Shown: positions 35,626-43,001 of the stretch, in pieces
Layout of the letters: each line of letters begins with the position of its first letter
Position numbering within the stretch: position 1 is the first letter of the stretch
Position numbers and translations under genes: made by a program
Notes under the pieces: generated by a model
Databases searched by the model: none
What the model saw: only the letters and a program-made list of their open reading frames with translations
What the model was told of the DNA's origin: nothing
Assembly (NCBI GenBank): GCA_903903925.1
Contig: CAIVAU010000113.1
Span: 34,958-98,957, forward strand
Direction: 5' to 3'
DNA: 64,000 bases
DNA from: an uncultured cyanobacterium
Lineage (GTDB): Bacteria; Cyanobacteriota; Cyanobacteriia; Cyanobacteriales; Nostocaceae

Positions 35626-37026
35626 ATGAACCCTCGTACTCGCCAAGAACTATACGATCTCATCCGCCAAAAGGGTAAAGAGGAATTTATCCTCGAAGAA
35701 ATGATTCGTTACGGTTTTTGGTCTGCACAAGGCGAAATTCCCGAAGATCCAGCAGATGAAATACGTCGAGTGGGAGAAATTCGGCGGGAAATTGAACAAC
35801 TGCGGCGTGAAAGCAGTCTTCTACGCAACGAAAAGGAATTGCGCAAGCAAGCACTGAAGCAACGCCTAGAAGAGTCACGGCGTAAGCGTCAGGAAACTAA
35901 AGAACGGCGGGAAAAGGAACGGCGAGAACGTGCTGAAGCTTGGAACCAGAAAAAGCAGCAAAAAATTATCTATCTTGGTGAGGGTGTATCTGCTGGGTTA
36001 AATAACATCCAAGGTAATCAGGAAAGATTGCAAAGCTACGGGTTGCTGTCATGCAACACCCCCGAACAAATTGCAGATGCAATGGGAATGAGTGTAGGGA
36101 AACTAAGGTTCTTAGCCTTTGACCGCAAAATTTCCACCGTCTCCCACTACATCCGCTTCAAAATGCCCAAAAAAACTGGGGGAGAACGGACAATATCAGC
36201 GCCTATGCCTAGTTTAAAGCAAGCGCAGCACTGGATTTTAGAGAATATCTTGCAAAAGCTAGAAGTTCACGACGCTGCACACGGTTTTCGGCGCGATCGC
36301 TCTATTGTCACCAACGCCACCCCACATGTTGGTGCTGAGGTCATTATCAACTTCGACCTCAAGGACTTTTTTCCCTCGATTTCTTACAAGCGTGTCAAAG
36401 GGCTATTCATGTCTTTCGGTTATTCCGAAGCTGCAACAACCATATTCGGCTTGCTATGTACAGCGGCTGAAGTTGAAGAACTAGAACTAGATGGCAAGAC
36501 TTATTATGTAGCGCTAGATGAAAGACACCTTCCCCAAGGTTCCCCAGCAAGCCCAGCAATCACTAACCTCCTTTGTCGGCGCTTAGACCGACGTTTAACA
36601 GCAATGGCGGAAAACTTGGGTTTTACCTATACACGCTACGCCGACGACCTCACCTTTTCCGGTTCTGGAGATAGCCTGCGCCATATCTGCAATATTCTCA
36701 AACGCACAGACTCTATCGTGACTCACGAAGGTTTTACAATCAACGAAGAGAAAACCAGAATTCTGCGTAAATCTCGCCAGCAAGAAGTTACAGGAGTTGT
36801 CGTTAACGATAAACCCAACGTTTCTAAAAAGACTTTGAAGCAATTCCGCGCTACCTTATATCAGATTGAGAAAGACGGTCCACAAGGTAAATCCTGGGGA
36901 AATTCTCCCGACGTCATCGCAGCGGTAAGTGGCTTCGCCAACTTTGTAGCAATGGTCAATCCTGAAAAAGGCGCTGAGTTTCAGCAGCAGGTGCAACAGA
37001 TTAAAAAGAAATATTCTTCTCGGTAG
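35626..37026 (+). CDS. Retron reverse transcriptase with coiled-coil N-terminal extension
   Basis: The 466-residue product has a charged, coiled-coil-prone N-terminus (about 30-112, very rich in Arg/Glu) and then a full RT domain. Retron hallmarks are NATPH (230-234; NAxxH motif) and VTG (388-390). The catalytic Asp lies in FDLKDFFPSI (Asp244), with QGSPASP (304-310) and YADD (338-341). It would copy the msd part of the upstream RNA into msDNA. The ATG follows a pyrimidine-rich leader (CCCCTCACCCCACACCCC) without a Shine-Dalgarno sequence. Together with the two upstream proteins it fits retron type XIII. Confidence 0.92.
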   Translation: MNPRTRQELYDLIRQKGKEEFILEEMIRYGFWSAQGEIPEDPADEIRRVGEIRREIEQLRRESSLLRNEKELRKQALKQRLEESRRKRQETKERREKERRERAEAWNQKKQQKIIYLGEGVSAGLNNIQGNQERLQSYGLLSCNTPEQIADAMGMSVGKLRFLAFDRKISTVSHYIRFKMPKKTGGERTISAPMPSLKQAQHWILENILQKLEVHDAAHGFRRDRSIVTNATPHVGAEVIINFDLKDFFPSISYKRVKGLFMSFGYSEAATTIFGLLCTAAEVEELELDGKTYYVALDERHLPQGSPASPAITNLLCRRLDRRLTAMAENLGFTYTRYADDLTFSGSGDSLRHICNILKRTDSIVTHEGFTINEEKTRILRKSRQQEVTGVVVNDKPNVSKKTLKQFRATLYQIEKDGPQGKSWGNSPDVIAAVSGFANFVAMVNPEKGAEFQQQVQQIKKKYSSR

Positions 37027-37106
37027 GCGATGGGTTTCAGGCTAAACGCAGTCACCCGTGTTACCACTCACCCGATGGTTAACACAAGGAAAGCTAAAGC
37101 TAACCC

Positions 37107-38441
37107 CTATCCTCTTTCAGCATGCACATAGTCCACAAAGTAAAATTGAGGACTAAGCCAGAATTTGAGCCAAGTGTAAGCGCCAAGACCTAATAGTGCC
37201 ACAACAATCAGCGGTAAACCAAACCTGACTCGCAGTGCATCCGGAAGGACAGCAACGACTGAAACACTAATAGTAAAGTACCCCAAAAGTATCCATTGTA
37301 AGCGCTGCACAGCCTTAAGCATACCTCGACAGCTACTGCAATGTTGAGTATGTTGTCTGTAGTGATCTAGCAGTTCCTCACGGTTATCATTAATTTTTGC
37401 ATTTTCTGCAACACTGATTCCCACTTCGCTCCACGGGATTTCACCGTGACAATACTGATCAAACCAATTCCGAAACTCAATCACGAAACGGTCTGCGCTT
37501 GTAGGTAACTTGTAGGCAGTTTTCCAGCTTTCGGCGGGTTTTCTCTGTTGAAGAAAATGCTCTTGCTGATGTAGAAGAATCATATCTCCATCAAGAACCT
37601 GATTACGGGTTTTGACGTGTACCCACCAACGGGGTGTAAAACGATGGAGGGTTTTAGCAAAGTTACGGGGAAACTGAGCTACAATCCTTGATTTCCCTGG
37701 AGACACTGGAATACAGTAAGTAACAAGTCCCATCTGCTTTCCCTCGTTGCCAAAACTGATCGCATATTCCAAGTAACAAGGTGGTTTAAAAGTGATTGTC
37801 GTTCTGAAGTTACCTTCAGTAGTCGCTTCAATCAAATTTGGTGTTGACTGCCCAATTTTTATCGGGATGGGTCTTGCTTGTTCTCGATTACCCTGCAACC
37901 CATGATGGGCAAAGGGAACATGACTAGGATCAACCAAATTTTCCACAAGGGTTTGCCAATCATATTCTAAGTCGCGGACATAAGAAGACCAAACAAAATC
38001 CGTGCCTGCATCTACTTTAGGCGACACAGGTAACAGTGTAGTAGCAGCCTGTTCTGCTGACTTCGCATCGGGCCAAACCCAAAGTAAATTATTTTCCTGG
38101 CGACAAGGGAGTGTCACTGCACACAGATTTTGTTGATTCTTGGTAAGCATTTGTGGATTCTCTGCTTGGGGAATGTGCGTACAGATTCCCTGAGAATCAA
38201 ACTGCCAGCCATGATAGCTACACATCAAATTGCCTGTCTTTTCATCAACACGCCCTTCACTTAAGGGAGCAAGGCGGTGGGGACATTGATCTAAAAATAC
38301 CCGGTAAGTCTCAGATGACCTTGGCTTCCAAATCACTAAGCGGAGTCCCAAAAGCGTTACAGCGGTTGGTTGCTTTGGGTCAAGATCTTCGATAGGTGAG
38401 AGAGGATACCAGTGCTGCAAAAAGTTGAATTTAGATTCCAT
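37107..38441 (-). CDS. Rieske-type oxygenase of the PaO/Tic55 family
   Basis: The 444-residue membrane-linked protein carries a Rieske [2Fe-2S] centre: Cys53/His55 (CPHRLAPL) and Cys74/His77 (CSYHGWQF). A mononuclear iron site follows (DPSHVPFAHHG). C-terminal hydrophobic segments and a CSSCRG redox motif (CxxC) match pheophorbide a oxygenase, chlorophyllide a oxygenase-like and Tic55 proteins. Possible substrates are chlorophyll breakdown products or another aromatic or terpenoid molecule. It stands alone, convergent with the retron RT gene. The substrate cannot be deduced. Confidence 0.88.
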   Translation of the reverse strand: MESKFNFLQHWYPLSPIEDLDPKQPTAVTLLGLRLVIWKPRSSETYRVFLDQCPHRLAPLSEGRVDEKTGNLMCSYHGWQFDSQGICTHIPQAENPQMLTKNQQNLCAVTLPCRQENNLLWVWPDAKSAEQAATTLLPVSPKVDAGTDFVWSSYVRDLEYDWQTLVENLVDPSHVPFAHHGLQGNREQARPIPIKIGQSTPNLIEATTEGNFRTTITFKPPCYLEYAISFGNEGKQMGLVTYCIPVSPGKSRIVAQFPRNFAKTLHRFTPRWWVHVKTRNQVLDGDMILLHQQEHFLQQRKPAESWKTAYKLPTSADRFVIEFRNWFDQYCHGEIPWSEVGISVAENAKINDNREELLDHYRQHTQHCSSCRGMLKAVQRLQWILLGYFTISVSVVAVLPDALRVRFGLPLIVVALLGLGAYTWLKFWLSPQFYFVDYVHAERG

Positions 38442-38522
38442 ATTACGTTTTAATATATCTCAAACTTAATTTTAATTAATATATAGGGCTATTTCAGCCC
38501 TACAAGCACAACTCAAATAATT

Positions 38523-38565
38523 CGTTTGTAGTTGCGCTGTCTTCGCTAAAGCACAACTACGAACG
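38523..38565. repeat. Hairpin repeat GTAGTTG...CAACTAC
   Basis: CGTTTGTAGTTGCGCT pairs with AGCACAACTACGAACG across a short loop, with two mismatches. This GTAGTTGTGCT-type palindrome is frequent between cyanobacterial genes. It could act as a terminator for the metallophosphoesterase operon side or just be a dispersed element. Confidence 0.55.
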
Positions 38566-38598
38566 TAGCCTAAGTGTTCATCCGAACATGATATTACG

Positions 38599-39510
38599 CT
38601 AAGCTAAGGAGTGCTGATCAATTTTGACATCATTTCCAGGAACCAATTCAACACTACGGAAACCCAACACAGCTAGTAAATCATTTTCCGGCAGCTTAAC
38701 TGGAGCTGGTTTCTCACCTTTTCCTGGGGAAGGTAACGGATAAGATAGGGATGCAGCCGTAGAGAAACGGATGTTTCCTTCCGTATGTTGAATGATTTGA
38801 TGAATATGACCATTGAGAACAGTCACAGAAGAAAATCGCGACAGCAACGAGAGTAAACTTGCCGAGTCGGCAGTTGCCCAACCCCACTGCGGATAAAGGT
38901 CATATAAAGGAATATGACTAAAGACAACCAAAGGTGTGTCCTGTTTTTGCGTCGCCAAGTCTTTGGAAAGTAGATCTAGTTGAGCTTGACCCAGCTTGCC
39001 TTTCCCCGTGTCGCCGAATTCTAGCACATTCGTCAGTGATATAAAATGAACACCCGAATGATCCCATACCTGCAAACCTTCCTTTTTGTCCTTTTGGCTA
39101 AATGCTTCAGAGTAAGCCTTCCCTCTATCGCCAATTGTGTCGTGTTCACCTGGTAGAGTAAATAGTGGTACTTTCAATTGAGAAAGAATTTGTTTAGCTT
39201 GGTCAAACTCCGCAGGTTTAGAAAGGTGGGTGATATCCCCTGTATGCACAACAAATGCTGGCGGTGTGGGTAATGAATTGATCGTATTGATAGCTTTGGT
39301 GAGTGATTCTGCGACATGTGTGTTCGCTGGCTTATTGAAGCCTAAATGTGTGTCGCTAATTTGGACGAAAGATAAGGTTGCAGAATTCGACAGTTTTTGC
39401 CCGGAGGAATTACCAACTTTACATGACGTAAGTACGCCATTCTCACCCACAACCCACAAAATACCAAGACCAGTCCAGCCAACATGTTCAATAAACTTTC
39501 TGCGTTTCAT
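38599..39510 (-). CDS. Exported calcineurin-like metallophosphoesterase
   Basis: The 303-residue product begins KRRKFIEHVGWTGLGILWV, a twin-arginine-like signal. Motifs are SDTHLGF, HTGDITH, GEHD, SHIPLYD and NGHIHQ, the di-metal centre of calcineurin-type phosphoesterases. It is the last gene of a three-gene minus-strand operon. The gene order PepSY-type TM protein, cupredoxin, phosphoesterase suggests export to the periplasm and a link to copper or metal handling. Its start overlaps the cupredoxin stop by 4 nt. The substrate is unknown. Confidence 0.85.
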   Translation of the reverse strand: MKRRKFIEHVGWTGLGILWVVGENGVLTSCKVGNSSGQKLSNSATLSFVQISDTHLGFNKPANTHVAESLTKAINTINSLPTPPAFVVHTGDITHLSKPAEFDQAKQILSQLKVPLFTLPGEHDTIGDRGKAYSEAFSQKDKKEGLQVWDHSGVHFISLTNVLEFGDTGKGKLGQAQLDLLSKDLATQKQDTPLVVFSHIPLYDLYPQWGWATADSASLLSLLSRFSSVTVLNGHIHQIIQHTEGNIRFSTAASLSYPLPSPGKGEKPAPVKLPENDLLAVLGFRSVELVPGNDVKIDQHSLA

Positions 39511-39917
39511 TTTTCGTTCCTTTTAGGAGTGACAGTAATCGTTCCTTTCATGTAAGGATGAATGGAACACAAATAAGGAAAAGTTCCAGCCTGATTGAAC
39601 GTGTGTGTCCAAGTTTGTTGTGTATCAAGTGCTTTTGAATCAAACGCACCATCTTTAGCAGTCACCGTGTGTGGTTCCTCATCTTGGTTGACAAATTGCA
39701 CGGTTTCACCACTCCCTATTTTTAGGGTTTCTGGCATGTATTTAAAGTTAAGGATTTTGACCGTATGATTGGAATTTTGGACACTGACCTTTGATTGCTC
39801 AGTTTGCTGGTTTGTCGGCGTTGCAGATTGATGATTGGGACTGCAAGATGACAATGACAACAAAACAACAAGCAATGCACTGCCAATTGCTATGAGGAAA
39901 TAGGAAATATATTTCAT
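39507..39917 (-). CDS. Cupredoxin-type copper lipoprotein
   Basis: The 136-residue product has a lipoprotein signal (lipobox LSLSSC, Cys25) and a plastocyanin/azurin-like fold. Copper ligands are His83 (EEPHTV), Cys117, His120 and Met123 in YLCSIHPYMKG. The KILNFKYMPETLKIGSGETV strand is typical. It is a small electron-transfer or copper-storage protein on the outer face of the plasma or thylakoid membrane. It overlaps both neighbours by 4 nt, so all three genes are translationally coupled. Confidence 0.9.
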   Translation of the reverse strand: MKYISYFLIAIGSALLVVLLSLSSCSPNHQSATPTNQQTEQSKVSVQNSNHTVKILNFKYMPETLKIGSGETVQFVNQDEEPHTVTAKDGAFDSKALDTQQTWTHTFNQAGTFPYLCSIHPYMKGTITVTPKRNEK

Positions 39918-40204
39918 GGGAGTTCACCTCTTTGTCTAGGCTTATGTCGTTGTGAAAATAAACCTGTCATACTTAGTCCTGTCAAGATTAAGCCAATCAA
40001 CCCCAACCCATTAAATACAGGTAAAATTGCCGATAGTTGAAAGATTTGGAAGGTATGAACCTTGAGGAGGAATCCAGTTAACTCGTTCTGATGGAACCAC
40101 TCGTCTGCAACCGTCATAGCAATTCCAGTGACTGCGGTGACAATCAGAGGTAGACAAACTGTAATGGCAATTAGTCGATGGTATTTCCGAAATGCTACTC
40201 TCAT
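39914..40204 (-). CDS. PepSY-associated small membrane protein
   Basis: About 96 residues from the ATG at 40204 (MRVAFRKYHRLIAITVCLPL), rather than an upstream TTG at 40243. There are two TM segments, and the opening RKxHRxIAI with the following ITAVTGIAM-type glycine turn is that of PepSY_TM proteins. The protein lacks the large periplasmic PepSY domain, so it is only the TM hairpin pair. It is first in the copper/phosphoesterase operon and might anchor the cupredoxin or transfer electrons. Confidence 0.7.
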   Translation of the reverse strand: MRVAFRKYHRLIAITVCLPLIVTAVTGIAMTVADEWFHQNELTGFLLKVHTFQIFQLSAILPVFNGLGLIGLILTGLSMTGLFSQRHKPRQRGELP

Positions 40205-40444
40205 AAATATTTCTTCGGATTGACTGCCACAGAAATTCTCCAAGCAGGTAAGAAAGACTTACCCAACTCGCAGATTCTAGTTGGTATTTAACGGAAAAAG
40301 GCTGTTTTGTATTGTGCAGTTGAAATCAACTACTCGCATCTATTTCTAAAGACGAACCAACTCTGATTTTGGATTTACAGCTTTTTATTGTGAAAATTAA
40401 AGAAGTACACGTAGAATAAATTTATGCTCTACTTAAACCTCATC

Positions 40445-40795
40445 ATGGCTATCCCAGAACTCGAACAAGAACTCCTTCACCTTTCCCCCAACGATAAACT
40501 GTATATTATCCAACTCCTTGCTCAAAGCCTGATTACACACAATAACAACACGCATCCGCAGCAAACCACTAAACTCTCAGAATTCTTCCGTCAATCCCGC
40601 TTAGCTGAACTTACCGAAGAATTAGACATGAGCCTTGGCTGGGAATTGCTAACAACCCTGATCGAGTCCCTAAAACCAGAAACCCCAACCGAAACCCCAG
40701 AATATCCTCTGACACAATTCTATGGATGTATCCAAGATGAAACATTCTTTCGCCATCCCCAAGGACAACAACAAGAACGTGAAGCGATTCCATGA
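40445..40795 (+). CDS. Antitoxin for VapC, extended or rearranged
   Basis: About 116 residues from the ATG at 40445 (MAIPELEQELLHLSPNDKLY), the usual start of a cyanobacterial antitoxin family. After KLSEFFRQSRLAELTEELDM, where typical members end in about 80-90 residues, an extra segment follows (LGWELLTTLIESLKPETPTE ...). This may be a fusion with a second antitoxin tail. The stop overlaps the VapC ATG by 4 nt. Confidence 0.65.
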   Translation: MAIPELEQELLHLSPNDKLYIIQLLAQSLITHNNNTHPQQTTKLSEFFRQSRLAELTEELDMSLGWELLTTLIESLKPETPTETPEYPLTQFYGCIQDETFFRHPQGQQQEREAIP

Positions 40796-41202
40796 AATTC
40801 CTGCTAGATACTAACACTTGCATTGTCTATATGCGTGGTAAAAATTCCACGTTAAAGCACAAACTAGAATCGACTGTCACTAGAGATATTACTGTTTGCT
40901 CTATCGTCAAAGCTGAACTATTTTATGGCGCAATGAAAAGCGCAAATCCAGAACGTAATCTTACCTTACAGCAAGAGTTTTTAGCTCAATTTATATCACT
41001 ACCCTTTGACGATACAGCAGCAATGATATTTGGAATGATTCGATCTCAGCTAGAAGCATTAGGCACTCCAATCGGAGCTTATGATTTACAAATTGCCGCG
41101 ATCGCACTGAAAAATAACTTAACCCTCATTACCCATAACACCAGAGAATTTAAGCGCGTTCATAACTTGCTAATTGAAGATTGGGAGATAGATTTTGGCT
41201 GA
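40792..41202 (+). CDS. vapC: VapC-type PIN ribonuclease toxin
   Basis: The 136-residue product has the acidic PIN residues in FLLDTNTCIVYMRG (Asp6), VKAELFYGA (Glu near 42), GAYDLQIAAIAL (Asp near 99) and NTREFKRV. This subgroup cleaves specific tRNAs or rRNA in characterised bacteria. It is coupled by a 4-nt overlap to the antitoxin upstream, so it is a complete VapBC module. Confidence 0.88.
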   Translation: MKFLLDTNTCIVYMRGKNSTLKHKLESTVTRDITVCSIVKAELFYGAMKSANPERNLTLQQEFLAQFISLPFDDTAAMIFGMIRSQLEALGTPIGAYDLQIAAIALKNNLTLITHNTREFKRVHNLLIEDWEIDFG

Positions 41203-41379
41203 GCATTAAATCACAACGTATCGGTATGGTTGCTGACTCGCAACTGTATTGGCATAAATCCAATCTGCTCTGCCAATCGTCTTAGAAATAGAAGCAATTT
41301 TATTTGTGTCACAAATGTTGTAAAACGAGGGTTAAAATTGTCAAAGCTACTATTAACCCAGGTATACTCGCGTGCCAGC

Positions 41380-41970
41380 ATGGAGTCTAGTTCTGCCGAT
41401 AATCGATCGCCTGAACCATTACCCTTGACAGATACAGAGTTACTGCATGCACTTAAGTCTAAACAACCTGAGGCATTAAGTATTCTTTATAATCGTTACG
41501 GTGGTGTTGTTTATGGAATTGCATTGAAAGTTTTGCAAAATCCTCAAGAAGCAGAAGACCTAACCCAGGAAATTTTTCTGGGTTTATGGCGAAATGCAAA
41601 TGTCAAGCTCAACTCTGGCGCTTTTTTGCCATACTTAATCACTATGACTCGCTCACGGGCGATCGACAAACTTCGCACTCGCAGTAGAAATTTAGACTTA
41701 CTGCAACGTTTTTGCCAAACATTCACTGCAGAATCATCCAGTCCAACTCCTTTTGAGCAGGCTTCCTTGACAGAACGTTCCTTGCGCGTTCGCAATGCTT
41801 TAGCGCAACTTCCTCAACAGCAACGTCAGGTAATAGAGATGGCTTATGACAAAGGACTCAGTCAGTCGGAGATTGCGCAACAACTAGATAAGCCTTTAGG
41901 GACAGTGAAAACTTGGACACGCCAAGGATTATTGAAACTAAAGCAAATTTTACAAGATACTATTGATTAG
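41380..41970 (+). CDS. ECF-type RNA polymerase sigma factor
   Basis: About 196 residues from the ATG at 41380. The frame runs further upstream but without family match. Region 2 (LSILYNRYGGVVYGIALKVL, then AEDLTQEIFLGLWR) recognises the -10 element. Region 4 (SEIAQQLDKPLGTVKTWTRQ) recognises -35. It is followed 7 bp later by its likely anti-sigma factor. It resembles cyanobacterial group 4 sigma factors involved in stress response. The frame downstream does not contain the zinc-binding anti-sigma type, which fits an RskA-like partner. Confidence 0.9.
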   Translation: MESSSADNRSPEPLPLTDTELLHALKSKQPEALSILYNRYGGVVYGIALKVLQNPQEAEDLTQEIFLGLWRNANVKLNSGAFLPYLITMTRSRAIDKLRTRSRNLDLLQRFCQTFTAESSSPTPFEQASLTERSLRVRNALAQLPQQQRQVIEMAYDKGLSQSEIAQQLDKPLGTVKTWTRQGLLKLKQILQDTID

Positions 41971-41977
41971 TTACCCT

Positions 41978-42709
41978 ATGACTAAACCAGAACATCCTCA
42001 TTCTATAGAAGAACAGTTAGCCGCAGGTTTTGTCATGGGGAACCTTGCTCCTGAAGAAGCGCTTGAATTTCAGCAGCTTCTGGTGGAAAATCCGGATTTG
42101 GCAGTTGAGGTAGACCGTTTACAGGAAGTATTAGACCAAGTCCTTTACGGTCTTAACGAAGTAGAACCGCCACAACATCTGCAACAAGCTATTCTCACCG
42201 CTGCAAGCCACCCAACCAATCAAACCTTGGTATTAAAACGGTATGAGTTCCCTTGGGGCAAAATCATCGGGAGTGTTGCAGCCCTATTGATTCTGTGGTT
42301 GGGGATAGAGAACTACCAACTGCGACATGACCTGAGGCTGGCTCAGGATATTAATACACTACTTCAACATTCTGATACACGCCTGTTTTCTCTTCAAGGT
42401 TTGAATTTAGCAAATACTGCTTCTGGCAGCTTTGTGCTGAATCTTGAGCAACAAAAAGGAGCGATCGCGATCCAAAATCTCCCAACTCCACCAACAGGAC
42501 GTGTTTACCGACTTTGGGCAATTGTTGATGGTGACAAAATACCTTGTGGACAGTTAAGTGCTAATTCCCACGGTAAGGTGATCGAAAAGTTTTCTATGCC
42601 TGCTGATTTCTATGATGCAGGAGTATCAGGGTTTTTCGTTACACTAGAATCATCCACTGACCAACGGTATCCACTCGGACCAACGGTGATCAAGAGTATA
42701 ATTCGCTGA
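41978..42709 (+). CDS. RskA-type anti-sigma factor
   Basis: About 243 residues from the ATG at 41978. The N-terminal cytoplasmic part is IEEQLAAGFVMGNLAPEEAL, with the conserved xxGxLxxEEAxxFE pattern of anti-sigma-K domains. One TM helix follows (KIIGSVAALLILWLGIENYQ), then an extracytoplasmic RskA domain (GAIAIQNLPTPPTGRVYRLW). It should hold the sigma factor encoded just upstream at the membrane until proteolysis. The C-terminal domain is complete (TDQRYPLGPTVIKSI). Confidence 0.88.
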   Translation: MTKPEHPHSIEEQLAAGFVMGNLAPEEALEFQQLLVENPDLAVEVDRLQEVLDQVLYGLNEVEPPQHLQQAILTAASHPTNQTLVLKRYEFPWGKIIGSVAALLILWLGIENYQLRHDLRLAQDINTLLQHSDTRLFSLQGLNLANTASGSFVLNLEQQKGAIAIQNLPTPPTGRVYRLWAIVDGDKIPCGQLSANSHGKVIEKFSMPADFYDAGVSGFFVTLESSTDQRYPLGPTVIKSIIR

Positions 42710-42743
42710 TAACTATCGTTAAACCTAATGGAGAATGGATAAA

Positions 42744-42980
42744 ATGAATCAAAAACCTAATTTTAAAACCATGACTTCTAAAGAATTAAAAACTTATGTC
42801 TTATCTCATCGTGATGATGATGAGGCTTTTTATGCTTATGTAGACAAGGTAAATGAAAGAAAAGATCGAGTAGTTTATCCACCTTTAAATTCATTGGAAG
42901 ATCTGGAACAATATCCCGAAGTTATTGAACAAATGCGTCAAGAGTCTCGGAATAATTTTCAGGAAAATGAGTTAACTTAG
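42744..42980 (+). CDS. DUF6887-like small protein
   Basis: About 78 residues. I use the ATG at 42744 because GGAGA is 9 nt upstream; the ATG at 42735 is directly against that ribosome-binding site. The sequence FKTMTSKELKTYVLSHRDDD followed by EAFYAYVDKVNERKDR is a frequent small cyanobacterial family, often beside another small gene. Here the partner is missing. Function unknown. Confidence 0.6.
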   Translation: MNQKPNFKTMTSKELKTYVLSHRDDDEAFYAYVDKVNERKDRVVYPPLNSLEDLEQYPEVIEQMRQESRNNFQENELT

Positions 42981-43001
42981 ATGAATGCGGCGCGGTGAGT
43001 A

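Noticed and set aside
35428..35646. A minus-strand 72-codon frame across the intergenic region before the RT
   Set aside because: Its codons are explained by the inverted-repeat structure of the candidate ncRNA. It has no protein family pattern.
41230..41379. Extension of the ECF sigma gene by 50 codons upstream
   Set aside because: These residues do not fit the sigma family, and a better start with the known N-terminus is the ATG at 41380.
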